A stretch of 21,562 nucleotides of DNA from NCBI GenBank assembly GCA_964480635.1, contig CAYZQE010000036.1, positions 1 through 21,562 on the forward strand, in the 5' to 3' direction. The stretch is from CAYZQE01 sp964480635. GTDB taxonomy: Bacteria > Pseudomonadota > Gammaproteobacteria > GCA-001735895. Below are positions 1-6,923 of the stretch, piece by piece. Both the position numbers and the translations under genes were made by a program. Under the pieces are notes generated by a model that ran no database searches, was not told the origin of the DNA, and saw only the letters and a list, made by a program, of their open reading frames with translations. Within the stretch, counting starts at the first letter, position 1, and every line of letters starts with the position of its first letter.

Positions 1-28
1 ACATAAAGCTGATTAAGCTTAAATTTTA

Positions 29-52
29 GCGTGACTCTACTTAGAGTCACGC
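29..52. terminator. Perfect 10-bp hairpin, probable intrinsic terminator
   Basis: The arms GCGTGACTCT and AGAGTCACGC are exact reverse complements around a 4-nt ACTT loop. On the plus strand the stem is followed by TTCTTT. On the minus strand it is followed by TAAAATTT, so it could work in either direction. It lies about 130 nt past the stop of the secreted-protein gene and would suit the end of the metZ, DUF455, secreted-protein transcript. The hairpin is seen directly. Termination and its direction are inferred. Confidence 0.6.
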
Positions 53-184
53 TTCTTTAGTGCCTACCTTTTCATCCCATGCTGCATTTGGTTTTTTTCA
101 TTGATATAACAAGGCTAACTCATCCCTTAAGAAGAGACTGTGTGCAGACCTTAACTTTCACACTTTGTGCACTTTTGAAAGGTT

Positions 185-871
185 TTACATACGAAATTCA
201 CGGTACTCAGAAGGTACGCTCATCATAGCTTTCGGCTTTTCAACCATAGAGTAACTTTGTAAAATACGTAAATTGCCATCTTTACTCTTTATACTATAAG
301 GTAGGCCTTCATTTAAAAAGAGACTCGCATGAGTAATGTTATTGGTTATAAAGCAGTCCGTTTGCATATCTTGTGGCGTACGCGATAAGGTTAGCTGGTT
401 TTGTGTTTGCATTAATTCTTCAAATTCAGCCCAAGCTTTAGTCACCTCTGGCAATAAACCTTTAAAACTCAACACTTGTCGGCATAGGTTTTCGTTGGCG
501 GTAATATCATGCTGCTTTGCCTTAATACCTTGTAATTTAGGTGATTTTTCTAAAGCAGAATGCACCACTCGAACTTTTATTTTAGCATTTTCATAAGAAC
601 CATTAGAGTCAGGTTGGATCACAAAACGCGATTGATCTTCATGGTTTACGCTAATAACTAATTTTTCTTGTCGATTAAATAAAATATAGCCGCCGCTATC
701 TATACCGCCATCTAAACGTAAAAAATCATCATTCACTAATAAGCGATAAGGATTAGTACCAACGCCAGGGCTCGCTTCTTGATATATGACCTGAGTCAGT
801 TTGAGTGTTTCTGCATTGAGTTGAAAACTTAAGCTGGTGAAAAGGGCTATTGTTAACATTATTTTTTTCAT
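185..871 (-). CDS. Secreted protein of unknown function, coupled to DUF455 gene
   Basis: A protein of 228 residues that I do not assign to a family. The start is placed at the ATG giving MKKIMLTIALFTSLSFQLNA, a clean Sec signal peptide with likely cleavage after Ala20. An in-frame ATG 21 codons upstream would put the signal peptide inside the protein. The chosen ATG overlaps the TGA of the preceding DUF455 gene as ATGA, so translation is probably coupled. The mature part is hydrophilic, has no second membrane segment, and carries two cysteines (near NLCRQ and TDCFI) that could form a disulphide in the periplasm. The N-terminal part (YRLLVNDDFLRLDGG, then GGYILFNRQEKLVISVNHED) reads like a small beta-rich domain. 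A distant DUF4412-type relationship is possible but is only an impression. It is the last gene of its run, before the hairpin at 29-52. Confidence 0.75.
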   Translation of the reverse strand: MKKIMLTIALFTSLSFQLNAETLKLTQVIYQEASPGVGTNPYRLLVNDDFLRLDGGIDSGGYILFNRQEKLVISVNHEDQSRFVIQPDSNGSYENAKIKVRVVHSALEKSPKLQGIKAKQHDITANENLCRQVLSFKGLLPEVTKAWAEFEELMQTQNQLTLSRTPQDMQTDCFITNNITHASLFLNEGLPYSIKSKDGNLRILQSYSMVEKPKAMMSVPSEYREFRM

Positions 872-1434
872 GTGAATTGTTCCAGTTCCTGTAATTCTTG
901 TTCGGTGAAACCTGCTTCTAATCGAGCAGGCCAATTAAAAGGGCCGCGTAATTTCCCATTGAAGTATTGTTTAACTAATTCCTTAAAAGTCTGTGACACA
1001 TCAATATTGTGCTGTTCACAACAATATGAAAACCAATGATTACCTATTTTTACATGCCCTATTTCATCTTGATAAATAATCTTTAAAAGATCAGCCGCTT
1101 GTTGGTCTTTGATATTTTCAAATCGTTCAATCATATTCGGTGTCACATCTAAACCCCTTGCTTCCATAACACGAGGCACTAAACCCATTCTATGTAGCAC
1201 ATCATGATCCGTTTTTTTGACCATATCCCACAAGCCATTATGCGCCGGATATGCACCATAGTGCGAACCATTAGCNNNNNNNNNNNNNNNNNNNNNNNNN
1301 NNNNNNNNNNNNNNNNNNNNNNNNNNNNNNNNNNNNNNNNNNNNNNNNNNNNNNNNNNNNNNNNNNNNNNNNNNNTGCATTAAACAATCATAAACTAAAG
1401 CATAAACAGATTGTGTAGCCAGCTTATAACCCAC
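868..1434 (-). CDS. DUF455 ferritin-like protein, interrupted by scaffold gap
   Basis: The part after the gap is typical of the DUF455 family (PF04305, ferritin-like): GSHYGAYPAHNGLWDM, then VPRVMEARGLDVTP, then DEIGHVKIGNHW, ending with RGPFNWPARLEAGF. The Glu of MEARG and the Glu and His of EIGH are likely metal ligands of the four-helix fold. Substrate and role are not settled. A GTG start at 1434 is used. It overlaps the end of metZ by 11 bp and the N-terminal residues (YALVYDCLM) fit the first helix of the family. Exactly 100 N cut the gene after residue 19. Family members are, from memory, around 270 residues, so the 188 codons counted here are too few and the true gap is probably longer than 100 bases. 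The stop overlaps the next gene as ATGA. Confidence 0.85.
   Translation of the reverse strand: MGYKLATQSVYALVYDCLMXXXXXXXXXXXXXXXXXXXXXXXXXXXXXXXXXXANGSHYGAYPAHNGLWDMVKKTDHDVLHRMGLVPRVMEARGLDVTPNMIERFENIKDQQAADLLKIIYQDEIGHVKIGNHWFSYCCEQHNIDVSQTFKELVKQYFNGKLRGPFNWPARLEAGFTEQELQELEQFT
1276..1375. other. Assembly gap, 100 N, inside the DUF455 gene
   Basis: A run of exactly 100 N, the usual placeholder length for a scaffold join of unknown size. The reading frame happens to stay open across it, but neither distance nor frame is informative. Confidence 0.95.
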
Positions 1435-2599
1435 GTTCTACATCACGAATGATGTCATCAATATTTTCTAAACCGACAGCAATGCGTACTAAGCCATCAC
1501 TGATGCCTGCATCGGCGCGTTGTTCATCGCTTAAACGGCCATGTGTTGTCGTTGCTGGGTGAGTGATTGTTGTTTTTGCATCGCCTAGGTTTGCGGTTAT
1601 TGATAACATTTTAGTGCCATCAATCATATCCCAAGCTTTTTGCTTGCCACCTTTAACCTCAAAAGAAACAATGCCGCCTACATCACTTTGTTGTTGTTTT
1701 GCTAAATCATATTCTGGATGATTTTCTAAACTGAGGTGGTATACACGTTCAATATTGGGGTGTGCCTCTAAAACAGTGGCTAACTTTGTCGCCGCTTGGC
1801 TATGCGCTGTCATGCGTAATGATAATGTTTCTAAACCTTTGAGTGCAACCCATGCATTAAAAGGGCTCATGCCCGTTCCGCCACTGCGAATCACACCATA
1901 AGTATCGCTGCCAACGATCTCTTTATTACCACAAATAGCACCACCCAGAATACGTCCTTGGCCATCTAAATACTTAGTTGCAGAATGAATAATCACATCT
2001 GCCCCTAGTTTTATTGGTTGTTGTAATGCTGGTGTACAAAAGCAATTATCGACGACCAATAAAGCACCATGATTATGAGCAATATCAGCTAAACCTTGCA
2101 AATCAGCGACGCGCGTTAATGGGTTCGAAGGTGTTTCTAAAAACAACATTTTAGTATTTTTTTGTAACGCTGCTTGCCATGATGCATTATCGGTTAAATC
2201 GACAAAGGTTGTTTCAACGCCAAACTTGCCTAAATAACGTTCAAATAAAACGGTTGTTGTGCCAAAGACAGAGCGCGATGACACAATATGGTCGCCTGTT
2301 TTTAATACACCTAAACACAACGATAAAATAGCCGCCATGCCCGAACCCGTAGCAACACAACTTTCTGTGCCTTCCATTGCTGCTAAACGGTCTTCAAAAT
2401 TCTTTACCGTAGGGTTGGTAAAACGACCATAAATATTACCTGGAGTTTCCCCAGAAAAGCGTGCTGCCGCTTCTGCTGCAGAACCAAATACAAAACTAGA
2501 AGTTAAAAACATAGGTTCACTATGCTCCATCTCGTGCGTACGCTTATGACCCGTACGAATAGCTATGGATTCAAATGCTAACTGATCGTCTTTTGACAT
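1424..2599 (-). CDS. metZ: O-succinylhomoserine sulfhydrylase
   Basis: A PLP enzyme of the Cys/Met-metabolism family (391 residues, normal full length). It makes homocysteine directly from O-succinylhomoserine and sulphide in methionine synthesis. Visible marks are YGRFTNPT near residues 57-64, ATGSGMAA (83-90, phosphate-binding), LETPSNP (154-160), VVDN with Asp184 contacting the pyridine nitrogen, and SATKYLDGQGR with Lys209 as the Schiff-base lysine. Several gamma-synthase relatives look alike. MetZ is preferred because of the overall sequence and the gene's place beyond purF, as in pseudomonads. MetB or an O-acetylhomoserine enzyme is less likely. The ATG at 2599 has only a weak GGA upstream, and the promoter would lie in or beyond the 100-N gap. 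It overlaps the DUF455 gene downstream by 11 bp. Confidence 0.92.
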   Translation of the reverse strand: MSKDDQLAFESIAIRTGHKRTHEMEHSEPMFLTSSFVFGSAAEAAARFSGETPGNIYGRFTNPTVKNFEDRLAAMEGTESCVATGSGMAAILSLCLGVLKTGDHIVSSRSVFGTTTVLFERYLGKFGVETTFVDLTDNASWQAALQKNTKMLFLETPSNPLTRVADLQGLADIAHNHGALLVVDNCFCTPALQQPIKLGADVIIHSATKYLDGQGRILGGAICGNKEIVGSDTYGVIRSGGTGMSPFNAWVALKGLETLSLRMTAHSQAATKLATVLEAHPNIERVYHLSLENHPEYDLAKQQQSDVGGIVSFEVKGGKQKAWDMIDGTKMLSITANLGDAKTTITHPATTTHGRLSDEQRADAGISDGLVRIAVGLENIDDIIRDVERGL

Positions 2600-2613
2600 G
2601 AAAAATTCCGTAT

Positions 2614-2713
2614 NNNNNNNNNNNNNNNNNNNNNNNNNNNNNNNNNNNNNNNNNNNNNNNNNNNNNNNNNNNNNNNNNNNNNNNNNNNNNNNNNNNNNNN
2701 NNNNNNNNNNNNN
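2614..2713. other. Assembly gap, 100 N, between metZ and OmpA-family gene
   Basis: A second run of exactly 100 N. It hides the upstream region of metZ. The 168 bases between it and the OmpA-family stop codon show no convincing gene. An unknown amount of sequence, possibly with genes, may be missing here. Confidence 0.95.
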
Positions 2714-2881
2714 ACAAGCAGAACTAAGCCTGATTCTTTAATTTCCAATAATAATAATAGAAAACATGCATAACATCAGCAAAAAACTTATCTGCAATCA
2801 TCAATAGTGCGGGTGATAGACCTATCATATAGATGAGCGATAAATTCCATCGGCTACCATAAAGTATTTTTCATTACGCTG

Positions 2882-3565
2882 TTACTTACCTGTTTCAATG
2901 GGAATTAAAGTGAGTTCAACACGTCTGTTTGATTGGCGACCAGCGCTGGTTTTATTATCGGCTAAAGGTCTTTCTTCACCATAGCCAATAGTCAGTACTC
3001 TCTCTTTTTTAATGCCTTGTCCCATTAAGTAATCGCCAACACTTTGAGCTCTATTTTGAGATAAAGTTTGGTTTGATGCTTCAGAACCAACGCTGTCTGT
3101 GTGACCCGCCACTTCAATAACGGTTAAATTAAATTCATTTAATACAATAACAACTGAATTTAACACGTCATCAAAACTAGGTTTTAACGATTTAGAACCT
3201 GTCGTAAACGTAATATTACCCGGCATGTTCAAAATAACATCATCGCCTTGACGCGTTACACTAACACCAGTGCCTTCAAGTTGTTTTCTTAATTTAGCTT
3301 CTTGCTTGTCCATATAGCCGCCAATCGCAGCGCCACTTAATCCACCAATACCCGCACCCACTAAAACTGCTTTACGACGATCACGACGGCTTTTGTCTTT
3401 AGAAGTTAAATAACCTAACACAGCACCTACACTAGCGCCGATTGCACTGCCTTTTGTTGCGCTACTGGTTTTTTCCTTACCAGAATAAGCATCCAATGTT
3501 TTACAGCCTGATAATGAAGCTGTTAAAAAAACTGCCATAATAAATAACGGGGTTTTATAATTCAT
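2882..3565 (-). CDS. OmpA-family outer-membrane lipoprotein (YiaD-like)
   Basis: The protein has 227 residues. It begins with a lipoprotein signal ending in the lipobox LSGC, with Cys21 as the lipidated residue. Lys at +2 is not an inner-membrane retention signal, so an outer-membrane location is expected. Residues about 40-84 form two glycine-zipper segments (SAIGASVGAVLGYL and VGAGIGGLSGAAIGGYM) separated by a basic stretch. Residues about 115-222 are an OmpA C-terminal peptidoglycan-binding domain, with GHTDSVG (Asp157) and the NRAQSV and SNRRVE arginine motifs that bind the diaminopimelate of the peptide stem. Length and layout match E. coli YiaD. It follows the L,D-transpeptidase-like gene after 24 nt that contain an AAAAGG ribosome site, so two peptidoglycan-linked genes sit in tandem behind purF. 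Confidence 0.9.
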   Translation of the reverse strand: MNYKTPLFIMAVFLTASLSGCKTLDAYSGKEKTSSATKGSAIGASVGAVLGYLTSKDKSRRDRRKAVLVGAGIGGLSGAAIGGYMDKQEAKLRKQLEGTGVSVTRQGDDVILNMPGNITFTTGSKSLKPSFDDVLNSVVIVLNEFNLTVIEVAGHTDSVGSEASNQTLSQNRAQSVGDYLMGQGIKKERVLTIGYGEERPLADNKTSAGRQSNRRVELTLIPIETGK

Positions 3566-3589
3566 TGTATTAATACCTTTTAAAGTTTT

Positions 3590-4126
3590 TTAAGAAATAT
3601 AGACGATGGTCTTTTCATCGACTATATCGAACAGTTCTATAATATCTGTGTTTTTCATGCGGATGCAGCCATGCGAAACTGCTTGCCCTAAATGTACTTC
3701 GTCTGCAGTGCCATGGATATAAATATAGCGTTTTTTTGTATCGACTTGACCCGATAGATTAATGCCCACTTGTAATCCAGATAACCACAATATTCGCGAT
3801 GTGATGCTATCGTTTGCCGTATAAAACGTATCATTTACTTTGGCTATTTCATCGCTTGCTTGACGTGCTTTAAATACGCGATTGATAGGTTCACTTGCAC
3901 CTATTTTTTCATCAATTTCATGAAAGCCCGAAGGTGTCTTATAACTCCCTTCTTCATTCCCAATACCATTTAAAGCCGTCGATATACTATAAGTGCGTAT
4001 CAATTCTTTAAATTGGTACACCTTTAGTTTTTGCTGGCTTACATCAACAAATAAACATAAGGGTAATGTTAATGTTGGTTTCAATTCAGACCATAATAAG
4101 TTGATGTCTGAAAAGTGGATGTTCAT
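3590..4126 (-). CDS. L,D-transpeptidase-like (YkuD) protein without signal peptide
   Basis: A 178-residue YkuD-fold protein with the catalytic signature complete: HGT at 138-140 and SHGCIRM at 151-157, with Cys154 as nucleophile, His152 and Arg156. TPSGFHEI near 64-71 is the other conserved strand. Enzymes of this fold make or trim L,D cross-links in peptidoglycan. No signal peptide is visible at the N-terminus, and no upstream start is possible: the purF TAA lies in the same frame, only one codon (GTC) before this ATG. I recall similar short, leaderless YkuD proteins in other gammaproteobacteria, so this is probably the native form, but where the enzyme meets its substrate is unclear. It lies 3 nt after purF and 24 nt before the OmpA-family lipoprotein, which suggests one transcript. 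Confidence 0.88.
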   Translation of the reverse strand: MNIHFSDINLLWSELKPTLTLPLCLFVDVSQQKLKVYQFKELIRTYSISTALNGIGNEEGSYKTPSGFHEIDEKIGASEPINRVFKARQASDEIAKVNDTFYTANDSITSRILWLSGLQVGINLSGQVDTKKRYIYIHGTADEVHLGQAVSHGCIRMKNTDIIELFDIVDEKTIVYIS

Positions 4127-4129
4127 GAC

Positions 4130-5656
4130 TTAGTTGTTATATAAACCAACAACAACTTCTTTCTTTTCGGTATTACCATCACCATTATCTTTTACATCAT
4201 CATTTCTTTTATTTTGAATATCCGTTAAATACTCTTGGGTGATCGTTTCTGTCACGTAACGCCCTGTAAAACAAGAGCAATCAAACTCCGTAATATCTTT
4301 ATTGCCTTTCGAAACAGCAGAAATAAGACTATCAAGATCTTGATAGATCATCCAATCGGCTCCAATTTTTTCTCCAATTTCTTTTTCAGTGCGCCCATGA
4401 CCAATCAACTCATCAACAGCGGGCATATCAATGCCAAAAACATTTGGGAACCGTACAGGAGGGGCGGCTGATGCCATATACACTTTATTGGCACCCGCTT
4501 CGCGAGCCATTTGTATAATCTGACTTGACGTTGTACCTCGAACAATCGAATCATCAACCAACAAAACATTTTTGCCTTTAAATTCAATGTCGATCGGGTT
4601 TAATTTACGGCGCACCGATTTTTTTCGAAGCTTTTGCCCAGGCATGATAAACGTACGCCCAATATAACGGTTTTTTATAAAACCTTCTCTAAACTTAACC
4701 CCTAGATGGTACGCAAGCTCCATTGCAGAAGGCCTACTCGTATCTGGAATGGGGATAACCACATCAATATCATGATCTGGGCGCTCTTTTAAAATTTTAT
4801 CCGCTAAGGTCACGCCCATTCTTAAACGTGCTTTATAGACGTAGATATTATCAATAATTGAATCAGGTCTAGCTAAGTAGACATATTCAAAGATACAGGG
4901 CTTTAACTGAGGGTTTTCGGCGCATTGTTTGATATGCAACTCACCTTCCATGTCGATATACACCGCTTCACCTGGTTTAATATCATCAATGAGATCAAAG
5001 CCACAGGCTTGTAATGCAACACTTTCCGATGCCATCATGTACTCAACATCGCCACTTGCTTCTGTACGTTTTCCATAAACCATTGGCCTAATGCCGTAAG
5101 GGTCACGAAACCCTAAAATACCACGGCCTGTAATCATCGTTATAACGGCATAAGCGCCTTCGAGGCGTTTATGGGTCATACTCACAGCCTTAAAAATATC
5201 TTCTACAGCTGGGTTTAACTTACCGTTAGCTGATACCTGTAATTCATGGGCTAATACATTAAGCAATACTTCGGAGTCTGAATGGGTATTAATATGTCTT
5301 AAGTCTTGTTTATAAACATCATCTTTTAGTTTTTCGACATTGGTTAAATTACCATTGTGCGCTAATGAGATTCCGTAAGGTGAATTGACATAAAAAGGCT
5401 GGGCTTCAGCGGATGATGAACACCCTGCCGTTGGGTAACGGACATGTCCAATACCCATATTACCAACTAAGGTTTGCATTTGTTTTTGTTGAAACACATC
5501 ACTCACTTGACCATTATTTTTACGCATGGTTAAGGCATTGCCCTCACAGGTGACGATACCTGCTGCATCTTGACCTCGATGCTGTAACACTAATAAGGCA
5601 TCATAAATAATATGAGCTACAGGCTGATTGGCAACTATTCCAATTATTCCACACAT
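4130..5656 (-). CDS. purF: Amidophosphoribosyltransferase
   Basis: Catalyses the first committed step of purine synthesis, PRPP plus glutamine to 5-phosphoribosylamine. The N-terminus MCGIIGIV places the nucleophile Cys2 directly after the initiator Met, as required for the class II glutaminase domain (about 1-230). RGQDAAGI and GHVRYPTAG are further glutaminase motifs. The phosphoribosyltransferase domain carries the PRPP loop VLLVDDSIVRGTT at 364-376. The length of 508 residues is close to the E. coli enzyme, with a short charged tail after about residue 480 that looks dispensable. The start has an AGAAG ribosome site. It follows cvpA, as in many gammaproteobacteria, with a 76-nt spacer that holds a perfect hairpin. 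Confidence 0.97.
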   Translation of the reverse strand: MCGIIGIVANQPVAHIIYDALLVLQHRGQDAAGIVTCEGNALTMRKNNGQVSDVFQQKQMQTLVGNMGIGHVRYPTAGCSSSAEAQPFYVNSPYGISLAHNGNLTNVEKLKDDVYKQDLRHINTHSDSEVLLNVLAHELQVSANGKLNPAVEDIFKAVSMTHKRLEGAYAVITMITGRGILGFRDPYGIRPMVYGKRTEASGDVEYMMASESVALQACGFDLIDDIKPGEAVYIDMEGELHIKQCAENPQLKPCIFEYVYLARPDSIIDNIYVYKARLRMGVTLADKILKERPDHDIDVVIPIPDTSRPSAMELAYHLGVKFREGFIKNRYIGRTFIMPGQKLRKKSVRRKLNPIDIEFKGKNVLLVDDSIVRGTTSSQIIQMAREAGANKVYMASAAPPVRFPNVFGIDMPAVDELIGHGRTEKEIGEKIGADWMIYQDLDSLISAVSKGNKDITEFDCSCFTGRYVTETITQEYLTDIQNKRNDDVKDNGDGNTEKKEVVVGLYNN

Positions 5657-5703
5657 GATTTTTATCTTCTAAAGTTATCTTTTATAAAGCTAAATTAATG
5701 ACA

Positions 5704-5727
5704 ACGTATCCACCACTGTGGATACGT
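5704..5727. promoter_or_regulatory. Perfect 10-bp hairpin between cvpA and purF
   Basis: ACGTATCCAC and GTGGATACGT are exact reverse complements around a 4-nt loop. In the transcribed (minus) direction no T-run follows, so it is not a standard intrinsic terminator. It could be a processing or stability element that sets different cvpA and purF levels, or a protein-binding palindrome. It does not resemble the PurR operator of E. coli. Confidence 0.5.
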
Positions 5728-5732
5728 GACAC

Positions 5733-6221
5733 TTATAAGGTAAATTTGCTCGCTAAGTCTTGAGGTAAAAACTCCCTTATCCAAGCAGATATTGATGAAA
5801 ATTGCTCAATTAAAATTGATTCTTTCCACCAAATTTCGTCTGGCATTGGCGTTAAACCACCTAATAACAACAACATAACGATAATTAAAACGCCCCGTCC
5901 TAAACCAAACACCATGCCAAGGGCTTTATCTGTTCCGCCAAGACCTGTTTTATTAACCATTTGGCTCACAATAAAGTTGATAATAGCGCCAATAATTAAT
6001 GTCACAATAAATAAAACGGCGAATGCAGCCGCCATTCTGATAGTCACTGATTCAATACTTGATTCTAACAAAACAGCCAATACATCCATATATCGCACTG
6101 CTAAAATACCGGCTAAAACCCAAGTTGCTAAAGAAATAGACTCTTTAACAAAACCACGAAATAAACTAATAAGCGTCGAGATTAAAATAATACCGACTAT
6201 AACAATATCTACCCAGACCAT
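5733..6221 (-). CDS. cvpA: CvpA family membrane protein
   Basis: A 162-residue inner-membrane protein with four hydrophobic segments at about residues 4-22, 28-50, 64-88 and 102-122. The family marks are VDIVIVGIILISTLISLFRG near the start, FVKESISLATWVLAG, and the loop NKTGLGGTDKALGMVFGLGRG. It is known for colicin V production and envelope homeostasis in E. coli, but its biochemical role is not settled. The neighbour order dedD-cvpA-purF is the classical one. The C-terminal tail is amphipathic (SISAWIREFLPQDLA). The start is the only ATG consistent with the family N-terminus. The ribosome site is weak. Confidence 0.95.
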   Translation of the reverse strand: MVWVDIVIVGIILISTLISLFRGFVKESISLATWVLAGILAVRYMDVLAVLLESSIESVTIRMAAAFAVLFIVTLIIGAIINFIVSQMVNKTGLGGTDKALGMVFGLGRGVLIIVMLLLLGGLTPMPDEIWWKESILIEQFSSISAWIREFLPQDLASKFTL

Positions 6222-6278
6222 AATTTTACTTTATTCTCTAGAAATGAATTAATAAGGATTTTAGCATTTACGCGAAAA

Positions 6279-6304
6279 GGAAGCTCTGATTAAGTCCATA
6301 ATTA
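6279..6304 (+). repeat. Solitary MITE-like terminal inverted repeat
   Basis: The stretch GGAAGCTCTGATTAAGTCC shares the 12-mer CTCTGATTAAGT exactly with the left end of the element at 8225-8382. Its next bases (CCATAATTA) resemble that element's right end read in reverse (CCATTAATT). No matching partner end is found nearby, so this looks like a solo or decayed end of the same family in the dedD-cvpA spacer. Confidence 0.5.
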
Positions 6305-6330
6305 ACCATGATTTTAATAAAACATGACGC

Positions 6331-6921
6331 TTATTGATCATGTTTCATAACCACTGCTTTTATTTTATGTTTTTTTAATAATTTATCGACGGCGGCTTGC
6401 GCTTGTTTTTGATATAAAAACGGCCCCATGCGTACACGGTAGCTTTTACCATTTTTAAGCACTGCCTTTTGAATAAAGACCGCTGCTATTTTGTAAGCTC
6501 TTACTTTTGTTTGTAGCTTAAACGCCTTATCTTGATCTTTAAAGCTGCCTAGTTGAGCGATCCAACTATCACCACCAATTTTCTCTATTGGTTCTGCAAC
6601 CTTAACAGTTTCTTTAACGACTTTTTTAACGATAGGTTTTTTTTCAATTTTTTCTTGTTTTCGGTTCGCTTCATCGACGATATCATGACTTAATAAGGGT
6701 ATTGCGCTAAGGCGGCTATCCAGCTGCTGAGCTTTTGCATCCAAATTGACGGGTCTACGCAATACTTTTGGTGGTGGTGGCACTTCAAATGCCGATTCTT
6801 TGTAAGTTGCTTTCTCAATCATTCCCGCACCATCCAACAACATGGGTAAGAATATGACAGCCAATGAGACAATGACGGCAATACCGACTAAACGTTGTTT
6901 TAATTGAGTTTCAATAGCCAT
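6331..6921 (-). CDS. dedD: DedD-like SPOR-domain cell-division protein
   Basis: The protein has 196 residues: a short cytoplasmic N-terminus (MAIETQLKQRLVG), one membrane segment at about 11-31, a proline- and lysine-rich linker, and a C-terminal SPOR domain from about residue 117 (SWIAQLGSFKDQDKAFKLQ to the end) that binds denuded glycan at the septum. DedD is a non-essential FtsN-like division protein in E. coli. It lies 2 nt after folC, the usual folC-dedD-cvpA order. The linker has several lysine-valine repeats (KKPIVKKVVKETVKV). It is shorter than many homologues, mainly in the linker. An 8-bp inverted repeat (AAACATGA/TCATGTTT) overlaps the stop codon but lacks the GC content of a good terminator. 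Confidence 0.92.
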   Translation of the reverse strand: MAIETQLKQRLVGIAVIVSLAVIFLPMLLDGAGMIEKATYKESAFEVPPPPKVLRRPVNLDAKAQQLDSRLSAIPLLSHDIVDEANRKQEKIEKKPIVKKVVKETVKVAEPIEKIGGDSWIAQLGSFKDQDKAFKLQTKVRAYKIAAVFIQKAVLKNGKSYRVRMGPFLYQKQAQAAVDKLLKKHKIKAVVMKHDQ

Positions 6922-6923
6922 AG

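Noticed and set aside
120..180. Repeated GTGCA/TGTGC words near the left edge
   Set aside because: The matches are short and imperfect. No stable fold or array results.
2724..2870. 48-codon open frame on the minus strand, hydrophobic and tyrosine-rich, between the OmpA-family stop and the N gap
   Set aside because: There is no start codon near its beginning (the first ATG leaves only 34 residues), no ribosome site, and no family likeness. AT-rich spacer sequence explains it.
5657..5732. PurR operator upstream of purF
   Set aside because: The palindrome there does not match the ACGCAAACGT-type PurR box, so no PurR site is claimed.
6320..6343. 8-bp inverted repeat overlapping the dedD stop codon
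   Set aside because: The stem is AT-rich with a 10-nt loop and no good T-run. It is too weak to call a terminator.
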